Of a stretch of 64,000 nucleotides of DNA, positions 17,121-26,255 are shown in pieces. The notes under the pieces are model-generated. The model saw nothing but the letters and a program-made list of their open reading frames with translations, made no database searches and was not told the DNA's origin. The position numbers and the translations under genes are program-made. The stretch's first letter is position 1. Every line of letters starts with the position of its first letter. Location: NCBI RefSeq assembly GCF_022878925.1, contig NZ_CP084627.1, positions 248,001 to 312,000 of the forward strand. Reading direction: 5' to 3'. This DNA comes from Caballeronia sp. TF1N1. GTDB lineage: Bacteria; Pseudomonadota; Gammaproteobacteria; Burkholderiales; Burkholderiaceae.

Positions 17121-18713
17121 ATGTCAATCGCGCTGCGCGTGCTGGATTTCGGTAACGAACCGCGTCTCGCCTTCGACCGCGCCTCGGTCCGCACCTACGA
17201 TCAAGACGGTCGCCTTCACGTCGCCATCACACCGATCAGCAAAGCCAACGTCTGCCCGTACCTCGGCAGTGAAATTCCGGATTGGGAAGAGCTTGGCCTT
17301 GATGCTCAGCGCACGTACCGGCTGCTGCGTGACCCCGACGAACTCGCGCGCGCCGCCCCGACCTTCAACCGCGTCCCATTGATCGACGCGTTCGACGAGC
17401 TTGGTCGCGAGCACATCCAGCTCAGCGCCGCGTCGCCCAAGAAAGAGATCGTGGTGGGCAGCACCGGAAGCGATGCAGCGTTCGATGCGCCGTACCTGCG
17501 TAACAGCCTCGTGGTATGGGATGCCAAGGCGATCCGCGGCATCGACGACGACACGCGCCGCGAGATCTCATCGGCGTACTACTACCGCGCCGACATGACG
17601 CCGGGCGTCTACGACGGCGAGTCCTACGACGGTGTGATGCGTGACATCCGTGGCAACCACGTTGCGCTCGTGCGCGCGGGCCGCGCCGGACCGGACGTCG
17701 CTGTCGGCGATTCAGCATTGGAGAGAACCATCATGGGCAGCACAGCAACGGGTTCACCGAAGGGACTCAAACTTTCGCGTCGTGGGGCGCTCGTGCGCGG
17801 CGCGTTACTAGCCTTCCGGCCGACATTGGCCGCCGATGCGCGCACGGACCTTAATCCTGTACTGGCGAGCCTCACGCGCGCGAATTGGCTAACCGGCAAG
17901 ACGTCGATCCTGGCGTCGCTCAAACCGAAGCTGGCCACCGACGCCGACATTGAGAATCTCGTGGCGCTGCTCGACAGCCTCGATACGGAGGATGCGGGCG
18001 AGGGTGACAACGGTGATCCGTCGAAGGCCGACGCTGCGGCCGAGCCAGCAGCCGGTGGGGAACTCGACGGCACCAACGAAGCCGATCCTATCGCTCAGAT
18101 CCTGAGCGGACTGCGCGGCAAGCTCAGCGACGAGGACCTGACCGGCATCGAGTCCAAGCTTCGCGCGCTCAAGCTCGCGAGCGACCAGGATGATGAGATG
18201 GCGGCGGTCGACACGCCCCCTCCGACGCCGGGCACACCGCCACCACCGGGTTCGGCCGCACCCGCAAAGGACACCGATCCGGTGAGCCGTCCGGCGATGG
18301 ACGCAGCGATTGCCCAAGTGCGCCGCCAAGTTCAACGTGAAGCTCGAGTCGCGATGGACGCAGCCATGCGCGAGGCAGTCAAGCAGGCCGCGAAGGGTGC
18401 GGAGACCGCAGCGATCCGGCGCATGCGCGCGGTGGCCGATGCGGAGAGCTTCGTGCAGCCCTGGGTCGGACACCTGGCACTGGCGCAGGACAGCGCCGAG
18501 GAGGTCTATCACGCGGCGCTCACGACGCTCGGGATACGCCTCGAGGGCATTCACCCCAGTGCGTTTCGCGCCATCCTCGAGGCGCAGCCCAAACCGGGCA
18601 TGACGGGTCTACAGCGCACGCTCAATCGTGGTCACCCTGCGATGGACTCGGCTTCGATGAAGAGCTTCGCCGAGCGCTATCCCCACGCGGCCGGCATCAA
18701 ACAACTCGGCTAG
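17121..18713 (+). CDS. DUF2213 prohead protease/scaffold-type protein
   Basis: A 530-residue protein. Residues 1-200 match phage DUF2213 proteins (RTYDQDGRLHVAITPISKAN, then SSAYYYRADMTPG), which occupy the prohead protease position. Residues 200-350 are an acidic Ala/Pro-rich linker, and the C-terminal part (RRQVQREARVAMDAAMREAV) is a scaffold-like coiled coil. It would process or scaffold the capsid. It lies where expected, between portal and capsid genes, 78 bases past the inserted cargo gene. Confidence 0.75.
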   Translation: MSIALRVLDFGNEPRLAFDRASVRTYDQDGRLHVAITPISKANVCPYLGSEIPDWEELGLDAQRTYRLLRDPDELARAAPTFNRVPLIDAFDELGREHIQLSAASPKKEIVVGSTGSDAAFDAPYLRNSLVVWDAKAIRGIDDDTRREISSAYYYRADMTPGVYDGESYDGVMRDIRGNHVALVRAGRAGPDVAVGDSALERTIMGSTATGSPKGLKLSRRGALVRGALLAFRPTLAADARTDLNPVLASLTRANWLTGKTSILASLKPKLATDADIENLVALLDSLDTEDAGEGDNGDPSKADAAAEPAAGGELDGTNEADPIAQILSGLRGKLSDEDLTGIESKLRALKLASDQDDEMAAVDTPPPTPGTPPPPGSAAPAKDTDPVSRPAMDAAIAQVRRQVQREARVAMDAAMREAVKQAAKGAETAAIRRMRAVADAESFVQPWVGHLALAQDSAEEVYHAALTTLGIRLEGIHPSAFRAILEAQPKPGMTGLQRTLNRGHPAMDSASMKSFAERYPHAAGIKQLG

Positions 18714-18722
18714 GAGATCGTC

Positions 18723-19253
18723 ATGGGATTCCAGACGCAGGTGTATGTGCAACCGTCGCCCGCTGTCGAGGGCGACTTCGCGTCGGCCAATCCACGCGCC
18801 TCGGTGCTCGCTGGTCCCGGCTCGCTCGTGGCCGGCCCGAATGGCGTGATAGTCGGGCGCTTTGCATGGGCGAGCTCGAACGGCGAGGAGAACGTGAGCT
18901 CGGGCGAGGTCGACTTCTACAACCTCGTATCGAACACCGGCACCGGCGCCCCCACGGGATTCGTGCATCGCGAGCAGCAGGCGCTGATCACGCAGTGGCT
19001 CGCCGAGGCCACGCTGCTGATTCCCGCAGGGTTTGCTGTCACCTTGCATCACGCGGGCGACTTCTGGACGCGCAATGCGGGCACCGTGGCGACTGCAGCC
19101 GGGCAGAAGGTGTTCGCCAAACTGACGGACGGCACAGCCGTTCCGGGAGCCGCTGGCGCCTCGGTATCCGGTGCGGTCGAGACCAAGTGGCTCGTGATGT
19201 CCGCCGCGGCGCCCGGCGAACTCATGAAGATCTCGACGTGGCCCTTGGGCTAG
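18723..19253 (+). CDS. Phage structural cement protein (Gp24-like)
   Basis: A 176-residue protein whose start, GFQTQVYVQPSPAVEGDFAS, followed by NPRASVLAGPGSLVAGP, is typical of structural cement (Gp24-type) capsid proteins that stabilise the mature head. It is preceded by AGGAGATCGTC at a good spacing and ends just before a strong terminator. Normal length, no lesion seen. Confidence 0.75.
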   Translation: MGFQTQVYVQPSPAVEGDFASANPRASVLAGPGSLVAGPNGVIVGRFAWASSNGEENVSSGEVDFYNLVSNTGTGAPTGFVHREQQALITQWLAEATLLIPAGFAVTLHHAGDFWTRNAGTVATAAGQKVFAKLTDGTAVPGAAGASVSGAVETKWLVMSAAAPGELMKISTWPLG

Positions 19254-19271
19254 AGACGAACTGTCCCCGTT

Positions 19272-19330
19272 GAAGACCCGCGACCGATCCGCGACTCGAA
19301 TAGGCGGGTGGCGCGGGTCTTCTTTTTTGC
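19272..19330 (+). terminator. Intrinsic terminator after the cement gene
   Basis: GAAGACCCGC at 19272-19281 pairs with GCGGGTCTTC at 19313-19322, and six T bases follow. It separates the cement gene from the major capsid remnant. Confidence 0.8.
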
Positions 19331-19363
19331 GCATGCGACGGCGCCCATGAAGCGAGGCCAACC

Positions 19364-19628
19364 ATGAGAAATAGCGATTTCGACCAACTCGAGCGGACCT
19401 TCGGCATCGTCTTGCCGGACGTGCTCGAGTACACCACGGCGCTCATCGCCATGGATGCGCAGCCGCCGCTTGTGACCGCAAAAGACCGGGTTTTGCGCGT
19501 TCACCGAGAAGATGCGCGCGCACGGCATCGTGCGCGAGACCAGCAGTTTCAAGCAGAAGAAGTCGCAGGGGACCTGGGGCACAGTGATTTTCCAGCCGTT
19601 TGCGATCGCCTCGATGGTCGGGGTCTAG
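19364..19628 (+). pseudogene. Major capsid (DUF2184) remnant, internal deletion
   Basis: The first 40 codons read MRNSDFDQLERTFGIVLPDV and then [12 protein letters not shown], the N-terminus of a DUF2184 major capsid protein. The next 47 codons, in a different frame, read [20 protein letters not shown], then [19 protein letters not shown], and end at TAG 19626-19628, which is the family's C-terminus. More than 200 residues between them are gone, with the junction near 19490. Without a major capsid protein the prophage cannot form heads. Confidence 0.75.
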
Positions 19629-19638
19629 GAGTCACGAT

Positions 19639-20109
19639 ATGGCCGCCCGTACCGCCCGCTCAGACACGCTGTCGGACGCGAAACTCGCCGACCCGACGAC
19701 GCAGCAATCAGACGCGTCACCTGAAATGCAACCCACCGCAGCCGCGCCCTCGGTCGCGCCACCCCCATCCAGCGACACCGTGACGGTGGCCTGCCGCCTG
19801 CCGCAGGGGATGCATCTGGACATCGTAAAGCACGGCGAATTGCGCAAGCGCGTGACGCTGAACGGGGCGAACTCCCGTTATGCGGTCGCGGGCTTCGGCA
19901 TCACCGAGCACGTACCGAAAGCGTTCTTCGAGCAGTGGCTGGCGGATCACCCGGAGCTGCCGGCCGTGAAGAATGGCCTGATCTTCGCGCACCGGCACAA
20001 GACATCGGTCGAGGCGCAGGCCGAAGAGCAGTCGGAATTGAAGAGCGGGCTCGATCCGATGGACCCGAAGAAGCCCGGCAAGGATCTCGCGCCGCTATCG
20101 AAGGAATGA
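19639..20109 (+). CDS. Phage structural-region protein, unknown
   Basis: A 156-residue protein. The first 45 residues are Pro/Ala/Thr-rich. The rest is a small domain (VACRLPQGMHLDIVKHGELR, then TEHVPKAFFEQWLADHPEL) seen downstream of capsid genes in similar phages. Function unknown. The ATG at 19639 is chosen because GGAG lies upstream; the reading frame is open further back but overlaps the capsid remnant. This is the last clearly phage gene before the type VI secretion segment. Confidence 0.55.
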   Translation: MAARTARSDTLSDAKLADPTTQQSDASPEMQPTAAAPSVAPPPSSDTVTVACRLPQGMHLDIVKHGELRKRVTLNGANSRYAVAGFGITEHVPKAFFEQWLADHPELPAVKNGLIFAHRHKTSVEAQAEEQSELKSGLDPMDPKKPGKDLAPLSKE

Positions 20110-20116
20110 GGCAGAC

Positions 20117-20785
20117 ATGAACGGTCGCACTGACGGTGTTGCATCGGATGGCGGGGTCGCCTTCGACTATGGTCCGTACCTGGTTCGTATCGCGCGAGGG
20201 GCCGAGAAGCCATCGAAGCTCCTGACGCGGCTGGCGCACGCCTGCGTAGATGATTACCGCGGCGTGTCGTTCCTGTTCTCTCGCCTGCCAACCGACGATC
20301 TGATCTGCGGCCTGAGCGAGCGGCTAGATGCATTGTGCGAGGACGGCAGTGAATGGCAGATGAAATTTTTCGATACGCGCTCGCTCGCCGTGCTTGACCG
20401 CGCTTTGTCTGCCGAGCAGCGTCGGGCGTATCTCGGACTCGCAAAACAATGGTGGTATCTCGATAGGTATGGTGAGACGCAGAAATTGATCTTGGCGGAC
20501 GAGACTGAAGACTCATACTGCGGTCCCCTTCGGCTAAGCGAGCAACAGACTGAGGTCTTTGTGGACGCCAGTTTGCCTGATTCCGTGTTGCATTCGCTGC
20601 AGCTGAGCGATGACGATCTCCTCGCTGAGTTCGACGCACAGACTCGCTACCGGGTCTGCGAGGGGATTGTCGCGCAGGCAACAACCGAGGAGTTGCTCAG
20701 TCATATGTTGCTGACTAACCGGGTGAGATCGGCTTTGCTCGCAGCACATAAACAAGAGGAACAAGAGGAGCCGAAATCATGCTGA
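20117..20785 (+). CDS. DUF4123 T6SS adaptor, N-terminus clipped
   Basis: A 222-residue protein. DUF4123 proteins load effectors onto VgrG of the type VI secretion system. The recognisable part begins at FDYGPYLVRIARGAEKPSKL and includes WQMKFFDTRSLAVLDRAL, equivalent to the RFFDPRVL block of the family. The usual first 60-70 residues (a YALLDGA-type opening) are missing. In their place stand about 15 residues from what looks like the start of the next phage gene. So this is a fusion across the phage-T6SS junction and may not work. Confidence 0.65.
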   Translation: MNGRTDGVASDGGVAFDYGPYLVRIARGAEKPSKLLTRLAHACVDDYRGVSFLFSRLPTDDLICGLSERLDALCEDGSEWQMKFFDTRSLAVLDRALSAEQRRAYLGLAKQWWYLDRYGETQKLILADETEDSYCGPLRLSEQQTEVFVDASLPDSVLHSLQLSDDDLLAEFDAQTRYRVCEGIVAQATTEELLSHMLLTNRVRSALLAAHKQEEQEEPKSC

Positions 20786-21261
20786 AAAGGCGATTTAAAC
20801 GTATTGCATTGGCAAGCTTGCTGGCGCTTACGAGTCTCGGGGGGTGCACACAAGATCCATACATGCTCGGAATAATTGGATACAACTACACCGATCGCGC
20901 CTTCTGGAACTTCGGAGTGAATGGTCAGGGGGGAGGCAGTGTTGAGCTAAGCACGCCGACTTCTGGCGGTGGAAGTGTTTCCTGCTGCGTCATTATGAGT
21001 CGCAAGACAAAAATGCCCTTTTGGGTCGAGGTTGGATACTCAATGGACGCTCTCGAATCCTATCCTTCAAGGAGAATCGTCGATCCGCCCAAGCCAGCCA
21101 AAAAAGTACGAGTCGAAGTAAGAGGCTCTATTCCTCCTGATCCGAAATATCTTGAGATTCACTTCTACCCGGACGGTCATATTGAGGCCGCCATATCTGG
21201 TTCGGATGGACCCTCGCCGCCGCGATTGAAGCTTGAGCGACGCATGCCCTTTGTACGATAA
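20779..21261 (+). CDS. DUF3304 lipoprotein, T6SS immunity candidate
   Basis: A 160-residue lipoprotein with a signal peptide and lipobox SLGGC (Cys23 or so). The mature part has IGYNYTDRAFWNFGVNGQGG and VSCCVIMSRKTKMPFWVEV, the pattern of DUF3304 proteins encoded beside Tle-type lipase effectors. It overlaps the DUF4123 gene by 7 bases and precedes the lipase by 14 bases. A role as periplasmic immunity protein for that lipase is inferred from this arrangement. Confidence 0.75.
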   Translation: MLKRRFKRIALASLLALTSLGGCTQDPYMLGIIGYNYTDRAFWNFGVNGQGGGSVELSTPTSGGGSVSCCVIMSRKTKMPFWVEVGYSMDALESYPSRRIVDPPKPAKKVRVEVRGSIPPDPKYLEIHFYPDGHIEAAISGSDGPSPPRLKLERRMPFVR

Positions 21262-21275
21262 GAGAATAAATAGCC

Positions 21276-22889
21276 ATGTTGGACATTACTCAGGTTCCTT
21301 CCTCGGCTGGTCTGCGGCCGTTGACTTCGAGTGAGCGTGAAAAGCGTGCGGAATCTATGGCTTGCTTCGATGAGAAAAAGCGGCCTGGTACTTCAGACTG
21401 TTCGCAATCGCTTTGGATTTCTGTCTTCTTCGACGGTACAGGAAACAATCTTTACATTGACACAGAGAAGTCGGCACATAGTAACGTTGCACGCCTTCAT
21501 GCGGCACATGCTGAAGATGAAGAAAGGACAGGCACATATCGAATCTATATTAACGGGCTCGGCACACCTTTCCCTGAAGTCGGCGAGATGACAGCGAGCA
21601 CGCCGGGACTTGCGTTCGCTAGCGGTGGAGACAAGCGTTTGCGGTGGGCAAGGACTCAGTTCGATCAGAGAATCTCCAAAGCGAAAGCTCGCGCGACGAA
21701 CCCTAAGCAACCGATTCGAATGATCAACGTCGCGCTGTTCGGCTTTTCACGAGGCGCAGCCCTGGCGCGTGCTTTTGCTGTTCGCCTGTCCAAGGATTGC
21801 CGACAGGACACCGCCGGATGGCGCTATCAAGGTTACCCGATCCGGGTGTACTTCATGGGCTTGTTCGATACGGTTGCCTCCGCAGGGTTACCCGCTAGTG
21901 CCAAATCCGTCGATCATAGTCCAATCCTAAAATTCGCCACCTACGCCATATCGCCGGCTCTGAGCGTCGGACTTAGTATTGCACCGAAAGATGGTCACTA
22001 CGATTGGGCGAAAAGCCTAAAGATTCCGGCAATGGTAGAGCAGTGCATTCACTACGTCGCCGCGCATGAGGTCCGCGATTCTTTTCCCTTGGATTCCGTG
22101 CGTGACGGAAAGCACTATCCTCCGAATTGCTCTGAGATCGTCTATCCCGGAGTGCACTCAGATGTGGGTGGGGGCTATGCGCCCGCAGAACAGACCAAAG
22201 CGCTGGAAGACGCGGAAAAGCTAAGTCAGGTGCCGTTGCTACACATGTATCGTGCGGCTCGAACTGCCGGCGTACCGCTGCGATCGTTAAGCACGCTTGG
22301 TGCAAAGGTCCAAGCGTCGTTTAGTCTTTCTCCCAAGACCGCGGCTCTGTTTAATCGATATCAACGGCGCGCTCGAGCCGCCGGACCACTTGAGAAAGCT
22401 GTCTCCGATCACCTTTTCCCGCTTTACGTCGCACGTAGTCACCTCTCCAAGCTGACCAACGATTCCGCCGCACGCGCACGTCTGCCTAAGGCAAAACAAA
22501 TACTTGCAAAGACAAATAACGGCGACTTGGTGCCAAAGCAGGACGAGCAACTACGTCTTATTACCAAAGGCGGTCTTGCGATCAATAGTGCGACGGCGGA
22601 AGCAGAGACTAAGAAACTGAATGGGAAGACCTTGACCCTGAGGGAATTGACGTTGGCCCGTGCTTATGAAGACGTGTCTTTAATCATCGGCGAACCAAGC
22701 GACGCGCAAGCTGAACTCGATTTTTTCGACTACTTGGTACACGATTCTGTAGCCGGCTTTGGAAACGATTTTTCAAAGCTTCAGAATTGGCGAATGATGT
22801 ACTTCGGCGACGTTTCCTACATGCCCGAAAACGACTGGAGCATTGCCTCAGCGCGTGAGCGTTCGGATAACACTGAGGCAATTGCATAA
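21276..22889 (+). CDS. Tle1-type T6SS phospholipase effector (DUF2235)
   Basis: A 537-residue DUF2235 protein of the alpha/beta hydrolase fold. It has FFDGTGNNLY near residue 50, the nucleophile elbow GFSRGAALARAF (Ser158), FMGLFDTVAS, and a later VYPGVHSDVGGGYA segment with the acidic and His residues of the triad. Tle1 effectors cut membrane phospholipids of rival cells after delivery by the type VI system. The adaptor and immunity candidates lie upstream and a PAAR tip downstream, so this is a complete effector module apart from VgrG. Confidence 0.85.
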   Translation: MLDITQVPSSAGLRPLTSSEREKRAESMACFDEKKRPGTSDCSQSLWISVFFDGTGNNLYIDTEKSAHSNVARLHAAHAEDEERTGTYRIYINGLGTPFPEVGEMTASTPGLAFASGGDKRLRWARTQFDQRISKAKARATNPKQPIRMINVALFGFSRGAALARAFAVRLSKDCRQDTAGWRYQGYPIRVYFMGLFDTVASAGLPASAKSVDHSPILKFATYAISPALSVGLSIAPKDGHYDWAKSLKIPAMVEQCIHYVAAHEVRDSFPLDSVRDGKHYPPNCSEIVYPGVHSDVGGGYAPAEQTKALEDAEKLSQVPLLHMYRAARTAGVPLRSLSTLGAKVQASFSLSPKTAALFNRYQRRARAAGPLEKAVSDHLFPLYVARSHLSKLTNDSAARARLPKAKQILAKTNNGDLVPKQDEQLRLITKGGLAINSATAEAETKKLNGKTLTLRELTLARAYEDVSLIIGEPSDAQAELDFFDYLVHDSVAGFGNDFSKLQNWRMMYFGDVSYMPENDWSIASARERSDNTEAIA

Positions 22890-22921
22890 ATTGGTTCAAA
22901 GACAAGTAAAAGGAGCACGAA

Positions 22922-23170
22922 ATGATTGATCTCATCCGTCTTGGCGACGACACCGATCACGGTGGCAAAGTCATTACCGCCTCGAAGACCATGCGCTTCG
23001 GCGGTAGCTATGTCGCGCGCAAAGGAGACGAGGTAAGTTGCCCTTTGCACGACATCAAGCCTAACCTCGTCATCGACGGTGACGATGGCACGACCGACGG
23101 CGGGGTTCCAGTCGCCCGGCACGGCTTTCGTGCTACGTGCGGCTGTCGCCTTATTTCTAGCTTGCGGTAG
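22922..23170 (+). CDS. PAAR-domain spike tip protein
   Basis: An 82-residue stand-alone PAAR protein. It shows the repeated short turns of the family (RLGDDTDHGGKVITAS, then ARKGDEVSCP and VPVARHGFRATCGC) with the His and Cys residues that bind the metal at the tip. PAAR caps VgrG and sharpens the secretion spike. AAGGAG precedes the ATG. It follows the lipase gene by 32 bases, matching an effector-tip module. Confidence 0.85.
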   Translation: MIDLIRLGDDTDHGGKVITASKTMRFGGSYVARKGDEVSCPLHDIKPNLVIDGDDGTTDGGVPVARHGFRATCGCRLISSLR

Positions 23171-23174
23171 ACGG

Positions 23175-24419
23175 ATGCCCGTCGTTTTACCCCCGGCAGA
23201 GTCATCCGAGACCCGTCCCGAGCCGCCACGGATGATTATTTGGCTGGTGCTTCTTGCTGTTGTCATGGCGGGAGGCGCCGTCTATACCTTCGTCGCGTGG
23301 CCCAAGAACGAATCGACGCGCACAGCATGGTTCTGGATCCAGCTGTTAGGCATTCCTTTTCTGCTTTGGGCGCTTGCCTACGGATTGCGCTGGCTCTATC
23401 ACGAACAGGAATGTGATCGGATCGACGCAGTGAACGAAACACTGCGCGCAGACCGAGAAAAAGCAGTGGAGTTTGCCCGCGATCCGCTCGCGGTGCTCGG
23501 CTATGCCTATCTAACTGGCGCCGGCACGTCGAACATGGCGAGGCTCATTGCGGAGCCTGCGAACACCGCCGAACTGCCGGCAGGGGAAATCGCAGTCTCG
23601 GTTAGCAACTACAAGGAACTGCCGCTGGTCGGTGACGACGATGATCCATCACGCTATCGCGCCTGCTTCGGAGATCTGATCGCGGCGATGGTCGATGTAG
23701 TCCGGAAGATTCCCCATGACGCGCCATTTGCCGTTCGTCTGCAGTTGCCCAAGGAGGCGGATCGCGACACCTCGCTTGCGGCATGGCAAGCTTGTTGGAC
23801 CGCCGCGAAACTTCGACCGACCACTGCCATTCTGATCGAACCCGAACAAGGCGTGATGGCGCTGGATGAATGGCTCGATGTCCGAGGTGGGCCAAAGTTG
23901 GAACGGTTCGTCCTTTTTGCTGCTGTACAGCTTCGTGAAGCGCCATTCGACGACAGCACCGAAGCTGCGGTCGCCTTGCTGCTGTCATGGGCGCCGCTCG
24001 CCTATCGTTATGAGCTTTGTCCGCTTGCAATACTGCACCGGCCGATCGAAGGTGAGTCGGAGGAGTGCAGGGCTGTACTGACAACCCCTTTGCGGTTTGG
24101 GCACGCGACAGGCGATCAAATTAGTGATCTATGGGAAGCTGCTCTGGAGTCCGACGAGAAATCAATCATCTCCCGAGACATTTCAAGCTTGGTGGCCGGC
24201 GTGTCAAAGACTGAGAAATTGTCCGGTATTCACGACATTGACAAGACATTCGATCGCCTCGACGGCGCGACCGGATGGCTCACGCTCACGCTCGGTATCG
24301 AGCACGCGGCGGATACCAAGCGCCCACAACTAATGGCATGGAGAGAAGGCAGGTTTCGCGTTGCGGTCGCGCAGCCGGGAGGCCAGACATCGACACGCGA
24401 CGGAATAGAAATTGCCTAA
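23175..24419 (+). CDS. T6SS-associated membrane protein, unknown
   Basis: A 414-residue protein with two hydrophobic segments near the N-terminus (IIWLVLLAVVMAGGAVYTFV, then IQLLGIPFLLWALAYGL) and a long cytoplasmic part. The part after residue 100 (DPLAVLGYAYLTGAG, then LPKEADRDTSLAAWQACW) has no function I recognise. It starts 5 bases after the PAAR gene and overlaps the next gene, so it belongs to the same module. Proteins like this often accompany PAAR genes in Burkholderia. Confidence 0.65.
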   Translation: MPVVLPPAESSETRPEPPRMIIWLVLLAVVMAGGAVYTFVAWPKNESTRTAWFWIQLLGIPFLLWALAYGLRWLYHEQECDRIDAVNETLRADREKAVEFARDPLAVLGYAYLTGAGTSNMARLIAEPANTAELPAGEIAVSVSNYKELPLVGDDDDPSRYRACFGDLIAAMVDVVRKIPHDAPFAVRLQLPKEADRDTSLAAWQACWTAAKLRPTTAILIEPEQGVMALDEWLDVRGGPKLERFVLFAAVQLREAPFDDSTEAAVALLLSWAPLAYRYELCPLAILHRPIEGESEECRAVLTTPLRFGHATGDQISDLWEAALESDEKSIISRDISSLVAGVSKTEKLSGIHDIDKTFDRLDGATGWLTLTLGIEHAADTKRPQLMAWREGRFRVAVAQPGGQTSTRDGIEIA

Positions 24420-25464
24420 ATCTCGTTATTGGATTTTTGTGGGAGCGCTGACCGCGCTCGCTTCACTTTACGCTTGGTCCCATGGCTCGGAACTCGATCC
24501 ATCTGCTGCCCGAAGGGTGATTTTTGTATGCATGATGGGCGCGATCGTACTCAGTGCACGGGGCGCGCTGTCAAGCACATGGCGCTTGACAGCGCGCTTT
24601 GCCCTGCAGCGCAAGCAGGAGCAATTCGAACGCGATCCGCTCGCCCGGCTGAGTGCGGCCGAGACGGTGCGCAAAGAGTCTGTGCCGATCAAACGGGAAG
24701 CACTGAAATTAGCGCTTCGCGACCGCCATGGCAGGTGCTGGCGGTACCGCGATCGCTGGATTCTTGTGAGTGGCGACGAGTCGATCGTCAAACGCCTTGC
24801 GCCAGGGCTTGCCAAGAACGGCTATGAGATCACCAGTGGTGCGGTTCTGATTTATGCGGCGCAGACAATTGATTTTATCGATGCCGACTGGCTCGACCAG
24901 ATCCGTCGGTTCCGTCGCCGACGGCCCGTAGATGCGATCGTAGCCGTGATGTGCAATCGGCATTACAAGGACGCTCCATTTGATTCGGAAGAACTTGCAC
25001 AGCGGCTCACGCGTCAGGCTCGGACGCTGGGCTGGGCGGCGCCTGTGTATCTTGTGAATGCAAAGGATTTCGAGGACAAGCTCCCTGTCTCGGAGGAGGC
25101 CATTGGCATTCTTTGGTCCGATAGGCGTCTGAAAGCCGATGCGGTCGAACCCTTGCTCAGCGCGCTTGCTCATCGTCTTGCGGACAGTGGTGTAAGACGC
25201 CTCGCTCAAGATGCCCACGATCGGTATGCGGCGCAGGTATCGCAACACATCAGCGAGTTGCATGTCGGGCTTCGGCCGGCGCGCTTCAATGCCGCGTCTT
25301 CTTCATCCTCCCGGGCATGGCGCGCGGCACGCGCTTCGGCCGTCTCGATCGCCGGGCGCGGTGGAACCTTGTTGGCATCGACCGGATTGCCCGCCGGATC
25401 GAACGCAAAGATTTCGGTCAGGTCGGGCGTCGCCGACTTGAGCAGCCGGCCTACCGGATCGTAG
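24412..25464 (+). pseudogene. T6SS-associated membrane protein (TssM-like?), truncated
   Basis: The real coding part runs from a TTG at 24412, overlapping the upstream stop, to about 25265. It has a hydrophobic N-terminus (WIFVGALTALASLYAW), a second segment, and a soluble part with RDRWILVSGDESIVKRLAPG and DQIRRFRRRRPVDAIVAVMC, which recalls the N-terminal region of TssM/IcmF-type proteins, though that is tentative. After SELHVGLRPARF the frame runs antisense through the Rhs fragment as Ser/Ala/Arg-rich nonsense and stops at 25464. So most of the protein has been lost by a rearrangement. Confidence 0.6.
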
Positions 25465-26245
25465 GTGTAATCGGTCACCCCGCGCACATGGTCCTCGATG
25501 CGCGTCAGGTTGCCCGCCGTGCTGTACCCATAGGTGCGCTCGGCCAGCACATCGAGCAAATTCACCGAACTCACATGACGCACCGACATCTGTGCGAGCC
25601 GTCCCACCGGATCGTACTGGCGCGCCTGCGTGAAGCTGCGGTGCGTGCGCTTGATTTCCCGATGCAGCTTGTCGCGCTCGAAATCCATCAGCGGCTTGCC
25701 GTCGAGCATGACGCCGTGGACGTGGCCCGAGCCATAACGCAGCCAGTCGATGGAGCGTGTATTCGGCAGGATGGTCTTCGTGCGATTACCGAGCACATCG
25801 TATTGGTGGCGCGTGACGGTCGAATACTGGCCCCGGTAATACGGGCGAACGTGCTGCTCTTCGGCGATCAGGTTGTCCGCGTCGTCGTAATGCAGGCGGG
25901 TCGTGCTGCCAGCGGCCGTGGCGGTCGCGAGCCGCCCGCGCGCGTCGTAATAAAAACTCTCGGTCGCTTGCTTGCCGATCGTGCGCGCGGTGAGCCGTCC
26001 GATCGGGTCGCGCTCGTAACGCGTCTCGACGCCGGCTTCAGTCGATGCCGCCAGCCGCCCGGCATCGTCCCATGCATAAGCGACGCTGCGCCCGTCGAAC
26101 CCCGTCTGCTCGATGACCTGACCGAGCGCGTCATAACGAAACTCGGTAGATTCGTGGTTCTCGTTGTTCAGCGTGGTTAGCCGCCCCTGCTTGTCGTAGC
26201 GGTACGCGACGCGGCCCCAATCGTCGCCTTTCACGTCGGTTTTGC
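25290..26245 (-). pseudogene. Rhs core fragment, both ends missing
   Basis: About 310 codons on the reverse strand encode Rhs YD repeats, for example GRVAYRYDKQGRLTTL, RYERDPIGRLTARTI, FYYDARGRLATAT and DYTYDPVGRLLKSAT. Rhs proteins form a shell around a secreted toxin. Neither the N-terminal part nor the core-closing motif and toxin tip is present. One end abuts the truncated T6SS gene and the other abuts the cas3 remnant, so the piece is a recombination scar. The open frame extends on both sides (25206-26588) but those parts are antisense to other genes. Confidence 0.85.
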
Positions 26246-26255
26246 GGCACTCGTT

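Noticed and set aside
25317..26180. A 287-residue forward frame inside the Rhs fragment
   Set aside because: It is antisense to clear YD repeats.
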